This document shows, in pieces, positions 25,909-34,599 of a stretch of 64,000 nt of DNA. The first letter of the stretch is position 1. Each line of letters begins with the position of its first letter. The notes beneath the pieces were generated by a model. It saw only the letters and a program-made list of their open reading frames with translations, was not told the DNA's origin and ran no database searches. The stretch comes from Sediminibacterium soli (GTDB lineage Bacteria > Bacteroidota > Bacteroidia > Chitinophagales > Chitinophagaceae): assembly GCF_009939225.1 (NCBI RefSeq), contig NZ_JAACJR010000008.1, positions 121,107 through 185,106 on the forward strand, given 5' to 3'. The translations under genes were made by a program, and so were the position numbers.

Positions 25909-26547
25909 TTACCAGATAAAGGGAATGATCCGCTTGGTCTGTTTGCTGTACTCGAGGTATTTGTCACCAAAGTAAGCAGAAAGCATCTTTTCTTCAACAC
26001 CGATGCGCAAATAATAGGCAATGGTCATGGCGGCAATGGCCACACCCGTTGCCCACCAGGCGTTCAGGAACACCGGGCAGCCCGTGATGGCCATGAATGC
26101 GCCCAGGTAACTGGGATGCCTCACCCAGCGGTAGGGCCCGGATCGTACCAGCTGGTGATCGTTGGTCAGGGTAACCGTGGCGGTAAAATGTTTTCCCAGG
26201 GTTTGAATGGCCCATACGCGGATACCGATGCCCGCTGCCAGCAGCAGCGCCCCGATAAGCGTCATGGTTACCGACGATTGAACCGCATTGTTGGCATAGC
26301 CCCATTCGGTAACCGCGGCTACCACGCTCAGTGAAGACATGATAAGGATCACGATGATGGACAACCGGTCGCTGCTTTTATCCCGTTTTGCTTCCTGCGT
26401 GCTGAAAGCGGGCTGGCTGAGCCACAGACAGGCTGCGGCAACGATCAGTAAAAGGGATTTGTAGTGAAGGATGAGTTCGGGTTTTCCCGCAAGGGGTGCA
26501 ATGTTCAGCAGCAGGATGGCTGCGATGGTAAACAGCAGTTTGTTCAT
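25909..26547 (-). CDS. Isoprenylcysteine carboxyl methyltransferase-like membrane protein
   Basis: 212 residues with about five membrane helices. The C-terminal half holds the ICMT/PEMT signature: GPYRWVRHPSYLG (SAM-binding loop), then the EEKMLSAYFGDKYLEYSKQTKRIIPFIW region (residues about 184-212) with the conserved Glu pair and R-I-I-P ending. In eukaryotes ICMT methylates prenylated cysteine; bacterial relatives methylate various lipophilic carboxyl or thiol groups, mostly unknown. Its ATG overlaps the stop of the acyltransferase-like gene by four bases (ATGA), so the two are translated together. That pairing, ahead of a 7TM receptor kinase, hints at modification of a small hydrophobic molecule (inference). 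Confidence 0.88.
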   Translation of the reverse strand: MNKLLFTIAAILLLNIAPLAGKPELILHYKSLLLIVAAACLWLSQPAFSTQEAKRDKSSDRLSIIVILIMSSLSVVAAVTEWGYANNAVQSSVTMTLIGALLLAAGIGIRVWAIQTLGKHFTATVTLTNDHQLVRSGPYRWVRHPSYLGAFMAITGCPVFLNAWWATGVAIAAMTIAYYLRIGVEEKMLSAYFGDKYLEYSKQTKRIIPFIW

Positions 26548-27317
26548 GAAGGTTTTTCTTTACGCTTCAGCGGTATCTTGAATTCCCTTGGGTTGGCGCT
26601 CGCTATCACCAGGTCATAATGCACTTTCACCGCAAAGTTCTTGAAAGGTGATTTTTCGATGGAGACCGACTGCAGGTTTTTTCGAAGATACAGCATCTTT
26701 TCCCTTTCGCGGGGATGTGCGTGTTCAAGCGCCACGGCGTCCGACAAAAAAACGGCGGTTGCCAGCAGGTCAAGCTTGGGATAATAAAAGGTGCCATCGT
26801 TGCCCACCGTCTTGAGTACCGTGCTGCCGATCCACTGGTTGAAACGAACGGTTGCCGGGGAACAAAGCGAGAACATGGTGGTTAAACCGATCTGCTCGGC
26901 GATCACCACGGCCGCAATGGAGGGAAACAGGCTGCCGATGCCGAGCCCGGCCACTTCCTTCGAGTTCCACAAACCGCAGAGCTCGCCGGTGCCATGCTGT
27001 GCGCAAATGCCCACAATATCGAAGATCCGTTCGTCCATATACCCTGTTGCGTCTTCGATGGGCAGGGGTACAATGCCATTGGCGGCATGCACGCGCGCAC
27101 CGCCGAAAAGTTTTTCGCGGTCGAGCGTTTCCACCACGATCACGAACACACCGGGGTTATTGGCCCATTCGTTGTTGGAAGAAGTGACTTTGGTAATCCC
27201 GTGGTGCTCGAGTACATGGCGATGGCCATCGATGAATTTCTGACAGGTCACGGGATCATCCACTGCCCGGAAGGCTCTGATACGGATCTCGGTCTTTAAC
27301 ACTTCGGGCTCTGGCAT
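26544..27317 (-). CDS. GNAT/LuxI-like acyltransferase-fold protein, candidate signal synthase
   Basis: 257 residues, soluble, no signal. I do not recognise a named family. The middle has a strand VFVIVVET, then GGARVHAANGIVPLP, placed as the G-x-A-R segment of LuxI/FeeM-type acyl synthases. GTGELCGLWNSKEVAGLGIG follows, placed as the E-L-x-x-F segment plus the GNAT pyrophosphate loop (x-x-G-x-G). A conserved-looking strand and helix with QIGLTTMFSLCSP and NQWIGS complete a GNAT-like core of about residues 50-185. Classic LuxI residues (N-terminal RxxxF, the second Arg) are not all found, so it is not an ordinary homoserine lactone synthase. It is the first gene of the four-gene signalling operon. 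Confidence 0.6.
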   Translation of the reverse strand: MPEPEVLKTEIRIRAFRAVDDPVTCQKFIDGHRHVLEHHGITKVTSSNNEWANNPGVFVIVVETLDREKLFGGARVHAANGIVPLPIEDATGYMDERIFDIVGICAQHGTGELCGLWNSKEVAGLGIGSLFPSIAAVVIAEQIGLTTMFSLCSPATVRFNQWIGSTVLKTVGNDGTFYYPKLDLLATAVFLSDAVALEHAHPREREKMLYLRKNLQSVSIEKSPFKNFAVKVHYDLVIASANPREFKIPLKRKEKPS

Positions 27318-27372
27318 CTCCGGGGGATTTTTATCGCAAACACAATAACGAAACTGCTTTCGCTTTATTTTA

Positions 27373-27407
27373 TTTGTAAACGTTAATCTTCGTTTTTATT
27401 ACCTTTA
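27373..27407 (+). promoter_or_regulatory. Candidate promoter of the REC-only gene
   Basis: TTTG at 27373-27376 and TACCTTTA at 27400-27407 match the Bacteroidota -33/-7 pattern with a 23-base spacer. They lie in the divergent gap between the operon and the regulator gene. Confidence 0.45.
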
Positions 27408-27446
27408 TAACCGATTTAAAATCACCACTCCCACAATCCAGGATAC

Positions 27447-27911
27447 ATGGAAGAAAAAAAGATCAACGTTCTTTACGTTGATGACGAACCAAACAATGTC
27501 ACTTCTTTCCGGGCCGCATTCAGGCGTGTATTCAATATTTACACGGCCGAATCTGCCGAAGAAGGAATGAAAATCCTGGATTCAGAACCCATTGACGTGA
27601 TCCTGAGCGACCAGCGCATGCCGAAAATGACGGGCATCGAATTCTTCCAGTCCATCCTCACCACACATCCCGACCCCATCCGTATCCTCATCACGGGATA
27701 CACCGACATCAATGCCGTAATAGACGCGATCAATGTTGGACAGGTGTACAAATACCTCTCCAAACCCTGGAATGAGGAGGATGTAAAGAACTTTATCTTC
27801 AAAGCCTTTGAAGTGCTTGACCTGCGCAGGCAAAACAAAGAACTTACGGAAAAACTGATCGAAGCAAACGAAAAACTCGAGTTTCTGGCGCGACAGAACC
27901 TGCTCTCCTGA
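27447..27911 (+). CDS. Single-domain response regulator with C-terminal helix
   Basis: 154 residues. Receiver domain at 6-125: VLYVDDEPNN, VILSDQRMPKMTG with the phospho-Asp, ILITGYTD, SKPWNEE. It ends in a charged helix (LRRQNKELTEKLIEANEKLEF) that may form a coiled coil, and no output domain follows. The wording closely matches the receiver of the REC-kinase at 22553-23680 (FRR, IYTA-S-EEG, DQRMPK-TG-EFF), so one likely arose from the other. It is transcribed divergently from the signalling operon and is a plausible phosphate acceptor of the same pathway (inference). Confidence 0.92.
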   Translation: MEEKKINVLYVDDEPNNVTSFRAAFRRVFNIYTAESAEEGMKILDSEPIDVILSDQRMPKMTGIEFFQSILTTHPDPIRILITGYTDINAVIDAINVGQVYKYLSKPWNEEDVKNFIFKAFEVLDLRRQNKELTEKLIEANEKLEFLARQNLLS

Positions 27912-27917
27912 ACAGCT

Positions 27918-28721
27918 TTATTCCGGAATATACCGTATCCGGTTCCTGGTAACCGCTCCCGAATAATTGCTTGTATCGAAGGTAACCACCATACTCAACG
28001 GCGTAAGCGTATCCACAAAATAGACCCTGTTCTTCCAGGTAAAAAAGGGTTTGGGCTGACCGTCGGGGGTTGCCACAAATTTCCCGCTTGGTTTCAGCTG
28101 CCCGTAATAGCTCCAGGTAAGCTGCTCCTCTTTTGAATCGCCGGTAAGGGTAAAACTGGTCCGGGCATCCAGGTAACGGGCCCTGTCGGCTGCAAAAATG
28201 CTCACCCAGTCGTATACCAGCGTGTCCTGTCCCTGCGAACCGATCGCCCTTACCTGTTTCCATATCCAGGTATCATTCACCACCCATCTTCTGGCGCCGT
28301 TCCACAAACCGGTGGTGAGTTTGTCGGCCACCCGGATGGTTTTGGTCTGCTGGGAACCGTTGTTCACCGCCAGTACATAGTTTACATTGGATCGTAAAGG
28401 GCCAGTCGTCAGGGCATCGTTATACGCCACTTTGATGCCGTTGAGCGTTACCACGGTACTGGCATTTGTTTCGGAAACATACCAGCGCACAAAAGTGCCG
28501 CGTTCGTAGCCGATCAGCGTATCGTCGATGTAAAACTCCCTGATCATACCGGTGGGTGCCACCGGTCTGTTGCGCGTGGTATCCACCAGTACGGGCGTCT
28601 CGCCGCCGTCCTTGGTGCAACCGATCAGCGAACCGCCCAGCACCGCAAAAAACAGCCATACCCCCGCGGTGGCGAAGTGGCTGTAGGTTTTGGCGGGGTT
28701 GAAAAACCAGTGTTTTTGCAT
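27918..28721 (-). CDS. Lipoprotein of unknown function
   Basis: 267 residues. A hydrophobic stretch after a polar front ends in a lipobox, GGSLIGC (Cys about residue 35), followed by KDGGE, so it is probably a lipoprotein. The rest is beta-rich with many Trp and Tyr (TFVRWYVSE, WVVNDTWIW, LTWSYYGQ, FTWKNRVYF) and no known catalytic motif. It could belong to the lipocalin-like or Ig-like secreted folds, but I cannot say which. It converges on the REC-only gene with a 6-base gap. Confidence 0.65.
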   Translation of the reverse strand: MQKHWFFNPAKTYSHFATAGVWLFFAVLGGSLIGCTKDGGETPVLVDTTRNRPVAPTGMIREFYIDDTLIGYERGTFVRWYVSETNASTVVTLNGIKVAYNDALTTGPLRSNVNYVLAVNNGSQQTKTIRVADKLTTGLWNGARRWVVNDTWIWKQVRAIGSQGQDTLVYDWVSIFAADRARYLDARTSFTLTGDSKEEQLTWSYYGQLKPSGKFVATPDGQPKPFFTWKNRVYFVDTLTPLSMVVTFDTSNYSGAVTRNRIRYIPE

Positions 28722-28883
28722 GACTGACCGGGAAGCGACCGCAATCTACCAAATTACTACAACACGTAGTGAAAACCACTACAAAAACTATTGGATCCAT
28801 CTAGGCCCGGGATGGGGCAGTGCCATTTCGCCCCCCCTGTTGATAACCACCCGCCGGGCATAAGATTTTAGGGTTGTTTCCAT

Positions 28884-29297
28884 ATGCACACAAATACCAC
28901 CGGAAAAGTGATCCTGGTAGCAGACGATGATATCGACGACCAGGAGATGATCAGCGACAGCTTTCGCGGTATCGACAGCGCCTGTACGGTGGAAGTGGTC
29001 TCCAACGGGCAGCAGGTGATAGACCGTATCCGGGACAATTCCCTGCCCCGGCCCTGCCTGGTTGTGCTGGACTTGAATATGCCGGTGCTGGACGGCATGG
29101 AAACCCTGACCCGGATACGCAGTACCGGCGGGCTCGACGATGTGCCGATCGTGGTATTCACCACCTCCAATTCAAAGGAAAGCCGCAAACAATCGCTCAC
29201 CCTGGGCGCCCTGGACTATATCGTCAAACCCAACGATTACCACGGACTGATGGAAGTAACCGCGAAGATGATGCAGTATTGCAGGGAGGAGAATTGA
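28884..29297 (+). CDS. Rcp1-type single-domain response regulator
   Basis: 137 residues, a receiver domain only. The acidic pocket is VADDDIDDQEM, the phospho-Asp lies in VVLDLNMPVLDG, the switch Thr/Ser in VVFTTSNSKES, and the Lys in YIVKPNDY. The form, with a DDxDD front and the 'FTTS' strand, is that of Rcp1/CheY-like partners of large hybrid kinases in Bacteroidota. No kinase gene is directly adjacent. A repeat of the GATTGCCGATT type follows the stop codon. Confidence 0.92.
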   Translation: MHTNTTGKVILVADDDIDDQEMISDSFRGIDSACTVEVVSNGQQVIDRIRDNSLPRPCLVVLDLNMPVLDGMETLTRIRSTGGLDDVPIVVFTTSNSKESRKQSLTLGALDYIVKPNDYHGLMEVTAKMMQYCREEN

Positions 29298-29502
29298 AGG
29301 GATTGGCGATTGCCGATTTCCGATTGAGGTTAGACTGGAAGAGATTGGACCAGCAGATGATTTTATTAAATTTTAGATATAGTAAGTTATCAGTTAATTA
29401 TCAGTAATTTATATCAAAGGCCTGGATCCTCAACACAGGCCAAAGCACGTTCTTCAGAACCGGCCGTTTGATTTGTCAATACAGGTATTCCTTTCATTTA
29501 GC

Positions 29503-31620
29503 CTAAAGCAGCCCATCAATTACAGGCTGCAAAGCCAGCGCCCATTTGCGGTAACCATCAGTGTGCAGGTGAATGCCATCTCCTGTAAAGTCACTCGTGC
29601 TCAAACTGCCGTCAGCCTGCAAAAATGTATTTGTCAAAGGCAGGTAGATGTACTCCTTACTCTTCCGCATGGCTAACAACTGTTGAATCTTTTCATACTT
29701 CTTTCTTCTGCTTTCTTCCTTGTTTAATCCGGTAGGTAACGGGCCTGTGAGAATTATCTTAGTAGCGGGCATGTTGATCTTTGCCCATTTGGCAATGGAC
29801 AGAATACCGGCTACAATTTCTTCGGGGCTGTCGTCCTCGATAAAATTATTGACGCCAATTGTTAAGACCAGCACCTTTGGTTTGGCAAGTTTGTAATTGC
29901 CGTGTTGCAATCGCCACAAAACATTTTGCGTACGGTCGCCGCTGATGCCAGCGCATACCCATTTGCGGTTGCCAAATACCGAATCAAAAACCGCAAGTCC
30001 CGGCTTGTGGGTGACGTGCGGGCGCTGGCCTGCTATACCTTGCGTGATGGAGTTGCCCAGAAAAACAATATCAAGTTTTTTTTCAGCGGCCAGCAAGGAA
30101 TCAATATCGGCGTTTTGTCTCCACCAGTCGTAGCCTTCCGTCCATCCTGCAGCGGAGCGGTATTCGGCGGCGGGTGCTGCAACGGATGCAAAGTTTGTTT
30201 TATATCCTGTGGCCCGTAAAATAAAATCAACAACGGGTGTTGGGTTTTGCAGACTGTGCGGATGATGGTTTACGCCCGGTTTGTGAATCACGTTTATACT
30301 GCCACCGGCTGCTTTTATTCTTTCTTCAAAAGGCGCCGTGTTTTCACTCACCGGCACCACCTCATCGGCGTCGCCCACCACGTGCAACAAAGGGATGCCA
30401 AGGCGGGCAATCTTCGCGGCGTTGTTCAAAGGGCTGTTGGAAAAATTATCCGCATCTGCATCAGCAAGGTTGTAATCTTTTTTAAAAACCTCCCAGCTTT
30501 CTTTGCTCCCGGCGCTTTTGCCTTTTCCACCCGGCCAGCTTTTAAGGTCCAGCACCGGCGCATCGGCGTAAACACAAGCTACTTTGGCCGGATTGGCCAG
30601 GGCCCAGCTGTAAGCGTACACACCTCCCCTGCTCATAGCTTCCATCGCCACTTTTTTGGCAAGGCCGCAATCCTGCATGTAGGCGTAAAACCGATTCCAT
30701 AAATCAACGGCTTCTTTGTTGCCAAAGAGTTCCGCCACATCACAATACACCAAATGAAACCCTCTTTCCAATAACGCGATATCGGTTTGGGGTTCGTGTC
30801 CCCAAAACCTGGCTCGCCAAATCCAGGAAAGTCCGGCAACAGCCTTTTTGGGCTTGACTACTTTGCAGTTGCGGCCCGCAAACGTAAAATCGGCGCAGGC
30901 AAAGCCGTGAAAGGAACTGAACTTTTTTTCTTCTTTGATTTTTGAAAAGATGTCGAAGGACTTTTCGTTCAGCTTCACCACTTCATACAATCTCCTTGCA
31001 ATGAGGGTTGCGCCTAAGGAAGAAGGATGAATTTTATCTACCAGCAAGCCAACTTTGTCGGTGAAGGGATGGTAAAGATCAATGGTCTCGCAGCCGGTTG
31101 CGTAGGCCACATTCTCAATCATGGGAATGATTTGTTGTTTGATAACCGGGTCGTAAATGGAAGTGCTGTCTTCCAAAAAAGAAGGAAGGGGCAACAGCAA
31201 CACCACACGGGGATGCGAGGGTAATGAGCGAAAGGAATCAATCAGGTCTTTGTAGTCTTTTTCAAACTCTCCGCGAAAAGGACGATTCACCATTTTGCTG
31301 TCGTTGGTGCCCAACATGATCGTTACTATATCAGGTCGACTGGTCAAGGCTTCTTTAAATGCATCTACCCGCCAATATGAGTGATTTCCTTTCCGCAGTA
31401 GGGTGCTTCCACTTACGCCGAAGTTTAACACTTCATAACCGTCACCCAGCATGTTTTGCAACTGGGCGGGATAGTTGTTCTTTTCGCGATTGGCTACCAA
31501 GGCGCCATACGTAATGCTATTGCCTATGCAAGCAATCTTTATCTTTTGTGCGTTTACGGATATTGCAGCAAAGAGAAAAATACAAAGGATAGGGTTTTTG
31601 ACGGAAGAATTTTGTTTCAT
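29503..31620 (-). CDS. Three-domain esterase: SGNH - alpha/beta hydrolase - SGNH
   Basis: 705 residues with a signal peptide (to VNAQ, about 24). Residues 27-215 form an SGNH/GDSL hydrolase ([12 protein letters not shown], and the D-x-x-H pair in DKIHPSSLG). Residues 230-475 form an alpha/beta hydrolase ([11 protein letters not shown] nucleophile elbow, GDADEVV acid, GVNHHPHS histidine). Residues 505-705 form a second SGNH domain ([24 protein letters not shown]). All three catalytic sets look complete. It is likely periplasmic or outer-membrane-exported and removes acyl groups (acetyl, ferulate or methyl esters) from the glycan targeted by this locus. Such triple fusions are rare in my experience. 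Confidence 0.85.
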   Translation of the reverse strand: MKQNSSVKNPILCIFLFAAISVNAQKIKIACIGNSITYGALVANREKNNYPAQLQNMLGDGYEVLNFGVSGSTLLRKGNHSYWRVDAFKEALTSRPDIVTIMLGTNDSKMVNRPFRGEFEKDYKDLIDSFRSLPSHPRVVLLLPLPSFLEDSTSIYDPVIKQQIIPMIENVAYATGCETIDLYHPFTDKVGLLVDKIHPSSLGATLIARRLYEVVKLNEKSFDIFSKIKEEKKFSSFHGFACADFTFAGRNCKVVKPKKAVAGLSWIWRARFWGHEPQTDIALLERGFHLVYCDVAELFGNKEAVDLWNRFYAYMQDCGLAKKVAMEAMSRGGVYAYSWALANPAKVACVYADAPVLDLKSWPGGKGKSAGSKESWEVFKKDYNLADADADNFSNSPLNNAAKIARLGIPLLHVVGDADEVVPVSENTAPFEERIKAAGGSINVIHKPGVNHHPHSLQNPTPVVDFILRATGYKTNFASVAAPAAEYRSAAGWTEGYDWWRQNADIDSLLAAEKKLDIVFLGNSITQGIAGQRPHVTHKPGLAVFDSVFGNRKWVCAGISGDRTQNVLWRLQHGNYKLAKPKVLVLTIGVNNFIEDDSPEEIVAGILSIAKWAKINMPATKIILTGPLPTGLNKEESRRKKYEKIQQLLAMRKSKEYIYLPLTNTFLQADGSLSTSDFTGDGIHLHTDGYRKWALALQPVIDGLL

Positions 31621-31657
31621 GATATAATTGTTTATTCAGGAAAACCGTTCGAATCAG

Positions 31658-31807
31658 GAGATTGCCATAACCGGCGATGTCGCGGTATCCCGTGTCATCC
31701 GTTAATACTAGAATGATGTTGGGACCTTTGTGAAGGGCATTAGGCTTTTGCGCAAACAAAAGTTGTCCAGTTGCCAACAGGCATGTAAGTGCCAGTCTTT
31801 TTTCCAT
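31658..31807 (-). pseudogene. Truncated sulfatase (N-terminal fragment)
   Basis: The frame starts with a signal peptide ([15 protein letters not shown]) and continues [22 protein letters not shown], the metal-binding opening of type I sulfatases. After about 50 residues the similarity ends and the frame runs into the 5' region of the esterase gene. The active-site C/S-x-P/A-S-R motif and all later parts are missing. This looks like a deletion remnant of a sulfatase gene once in this locus. Confidence 0.75.
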
Positions 31808-31951
31808 CGGGTTTATTGTAAGATTCCTGGAAAGGCGTCGCTTGTGTCCACTAGTTTTTCATCCCGTAATGATTTTTATATGGCAAAAACATCTGCAATT
31901 AAAGCTTCACCAACCCTCCACAAACCGGATGATGCTTCCTGTTAATCGCCC

Positions 31952-34276
31952 TCATTTCTCCAGCTTAAACGGCGTTGTTGAAAAATACAACCGGTAGTCT
32001 TTGATTCTTCCATTTGCGCCGTCCTGCCGGGGAAGGTAGCTTATACCGCTAACCTTTTTCACTGCCCCCAGATCAATCACCAACTGGTGCGGGTGTTTGG
32101 GCTGCGCAGAAGACCATTGGGTGTGCCAAATGCTGGTAAACTGCAGGTCGAACACGTTGTCAGCTTTGCCGTCTTCGCTTCCTAATTCTTCGCTGTCGGC
32201 GTACGCCACTTTCCAGTTGTTGCGGGAAATTTTTTCGCCCCGCTCGTCCAGCAGTTCCAATTCGGCAACGGTTGTAAACGGCTGCTCGTTGAAACTGTTG
32301 AGCGCCTCGATGCAGAAATAACGGGCTGCGACCGGTTTGAATTTCACCGATTGCCAGGCCGCCGAATTTTCAAAACTGCCGGTGTAATGCGCGGCGCTTG
32401 CACCGGTCATCCATTGTTGTCCGGTTTTTTTGTGTGCCGTTGCCTGCGTCTCTGTCACCATGTCCAGAATGGGTTTTACTACGCCTGCCAGTGTGGGGTT
32501 TGCGTTGTTGCCAAACAAATCAAACACCACCACCTCGTTCCGTCCTTTCTTCAGCCAGCAGCCTGGCAAAAACATGGTTTGCGTAGGCCCGATGTTCCAA
32601 TACCGGCCGAGGCAAATGCCGTTTACCCACACAAGCCCCTTGCTGCACTTGCTCATGTCGAGATATGTATCGGCATTGCTGTCTGTGGTGAACGAGCCTT
32701 TGTAAAACATTGGCTGGCCTTTAGCAGGCATGGTTGTTTGAAAGGAAAGCGGAAGATTGTTCTCGCCCATCGGAATGCGGTAATGTTTCCAGTTCTTCAA
32801 TTCCGTTTTGGCATTGTTGACGGCCAGCGTTACAGCGCCGTGTATGCCTTTGCGGTCGTGCATAAGATCACCGTAATTCACACGGCCCATCGCTTCCACA
32901 AAAATGCGTAGTGTTGAAGGCTTGCTTCGGGCAGGCACCGCAAGCGAACGGACGTTCTTCCTTCTGTCAATCACGCCAACAAATTTACTGTCAACGTACA
33001 CCGTTGCAAAGTCGTGAATTTCATCAAACGTCAGCAAGGCCTTTTTGCCAACGGGCAGTGTTGTTTCGTACAGCATACCGCCAAAGGGAAGATCAAGGTC
33101 TTCAAAAAGCGAAGCCGTATCTGCAACAATGGGCTTGGGCAAATTGTTGAACACAGCAGCGTATTGCGTCAGCTTAAACGCAGCAATGGCCTGCTTTGGA
33201 ATAGCCGCTGGCAACAGAGGCAACTTCTCTCCTTCCTGTAAATATTTTTCAAGCAAGGCGCGAAGGTGATAGAACTTAGGGGTGGACTCTCCGCTTTCAT
33301 TAATAGGCGCGTCATAATCGTAGCTGCTGGTTTGCGGCAAATAAGGTGGTGCGTTAGCGCCGCTATATGTTCCAAAAGTGGTACCGCCGTGCACCATGTA
33401 AATGCTGAAAGAAGCTTTGTGGTCCAGCATCCAGCTCAATTCTTTCACCACATGCTCACTGCTGCCCGTATGATGCGGCCGACCCCAGCTGTCAAACCAG
33501 CCGGGATAATATTCGCTGCAAATGAGCGGCCCTTTTGGCTGAACTTCGCGCAAGGCTTTAAAACCATTTTCGGGATTGCCTCCAAAATTGACGGCAGCAA
33601 AAATATCAGGTCTGACGTCATTTTTTAATTGCACTGGACCATCGCAGGTAAAGAAAGGCGTGTTAAACCCGGCTTCCTTTAAATCATCTCTTATAATACC
33701 GAGGTACTCTTTATCATTTCCAAAACTTCCGTATTCATTCTCCACCTGTACCATTAGTATGGCCCCCCCGTTGGTAATCTGCAAAGGCGCTAATCGCCTG
33801 CCTACTTCCTTCAGATATTGTTTGCACCGCTGTAAATAATATGAATGCTGTGTACGGACCTTCATGGTTTTGTCTTTCAACAACCACCAGGGCAGCCCGC
33901 CGAATTCCCATTCTGCGCAAGAGTAAGGCCCTGGCCTTAATATCACATACAGGCCTTCCTGCTGTGCAATTTTGCAAAACTCCGCCGCATCACTTTGTCC
34001 TTCCCAGCTAAATTTTCCCGGTTCTTTTTCATGCATATTCCAAAACAGGTAAGCACATACTGTATTAAGTCCCATGGCTTTTGCCATTTGCAAGCGTTGA
34101 CGCCAATAAGGTTTCGGTATACGGGCAAAATGCATTTCACCACAACGGATAACATAAGGCTTGCCATTCAGCAAAAAAGAACTGTCACCAATCGCAAATG
34201 CCCGCTCTGTTTTCTGGGCAAAAAGATTACAATGTGCAAAGAGCAATAACAGCGCTACAATTAATTTTTGTTTCAT
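31952..34276 (-). CDS. GH35 beta-galactosidase with C-terminal F5/8-type domain
   Basis: 774 residues; signal peptide to LFAQ (about 21). The TIM barrel (about 30-345) shows family GH35 marks: GEMHFARIP, GPYSCAEWEFGGLPWWL, the acid/base Glu 181 in QVENEYGSFG and the nucleophile Glu 255 in CSEYYPGWFDSWG. Beta-sandwich modules follow (RKNVRSLAVP, GRYWNIGPTQTMFLPGCWL). The last 140 residues resemble a coagulation factor 5/8 type carbohydrate-binding domain (WHTQWS, PHQLVIDLG, ISYLPRQDG). It removes terminal beta-linked galactose and is probably periplasmic or surface-exposed. Confidence 0.95.
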   Translation of the reverse strand: MKQKLIVALLLLFAHCNLFAQKTERAFAIGDSSFLLNGKPYVIRCGEMHFARIPKPYWRQRLQMAKAMGLNTVCAYLFWNMHEKEPGKFSWEGQSDAAEFCKIAQQEGLYVILRPGPYSCAEWEFGGLPWWLLKDKTMKVRTQHSYYLQRCKQYLKEVGRRLAPLQITNGGAILMVQVENEYGSFGNDKEYLGIIRDDLKEAGFNTPFFTCDGPVQLKNDVRPDIFAAVNFGGNPENGFKALREVQPKGPLICSEYYPGWFDSWGRPHHTGSSEHVVKELSWMLDHKASFSIYMVHGGTTFGTYSGANAPPYLPQTSSYDYDAPINESGESTPKFYHLRALLEKYLQEGEKLPLLPAAIPKQAIAAFKLTQYAAVFNNLPKPIVADTASLFEDLDLPFGGMLYETTLPVGKKALLTFDEIHDFATVYVDSKFVGVIDRRKNVRSLAVPARSKPSTLRIFVEAMGRVNYGDLMHDRKGIHGAVTLAVNNAKTELKNWKHYRIPMGENNLPLSFQTTMPAKGQPMFYKGSFTTDSNADTYLDMSKCSKGLVWVNGICLGRYWNIGPTQTMFLPGCWLKKGRNEVVVFDLFGNNANPTLAGVVKPILDMVTETQATAHKKTGQQWMTGASAAHYTGSFENSAAWQSVKFKPVAARYFCIEALNSFNEQPFTTVAELELLDERGEKISRNNWKVAYADSEELGSEDGKADNVFDLQFTSIWHTQWSSAQPKHPHQLVIDLGAVKKVSGISYLPRQDGANGRIKDYRLYFSTTPFKLEK

Positions 34277-34599
34277 TTTTTATCTTTCAATTTGATACAA
34301 TACGTAGTCAATACTCCATACTCTGCCAATGCTTATGAATGAAGCAGGATTCTTTGGCAAAGGCTACCTTCCTCCACCGGTACAGCGAGTCTTCAAAATA
34401 TCGTTATATAGCTATGCTAAGGGGCCCATTGGGATAACTCATTCGTTCGAACTTTTTTTCATACTTCCCCAGCTATTGATAAATAAAACCCACCAACAAC
34501 AGAAACAACGGCAACCTGGCTGCTGCATCCGCTTCGTTTTGAGAAATAAAGAAGCATTAAGAAAAATATTTCTATTTTTTCTAACTTTTTAATAATTTA
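34277..34599. other. Gap between GH35 and GH29 genes
   Basis: AT-rich, no gene and no clear hairpin recognised. It probably carries the promoter of the GH35 gene on the reverse strand. Confidence 0.4.
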
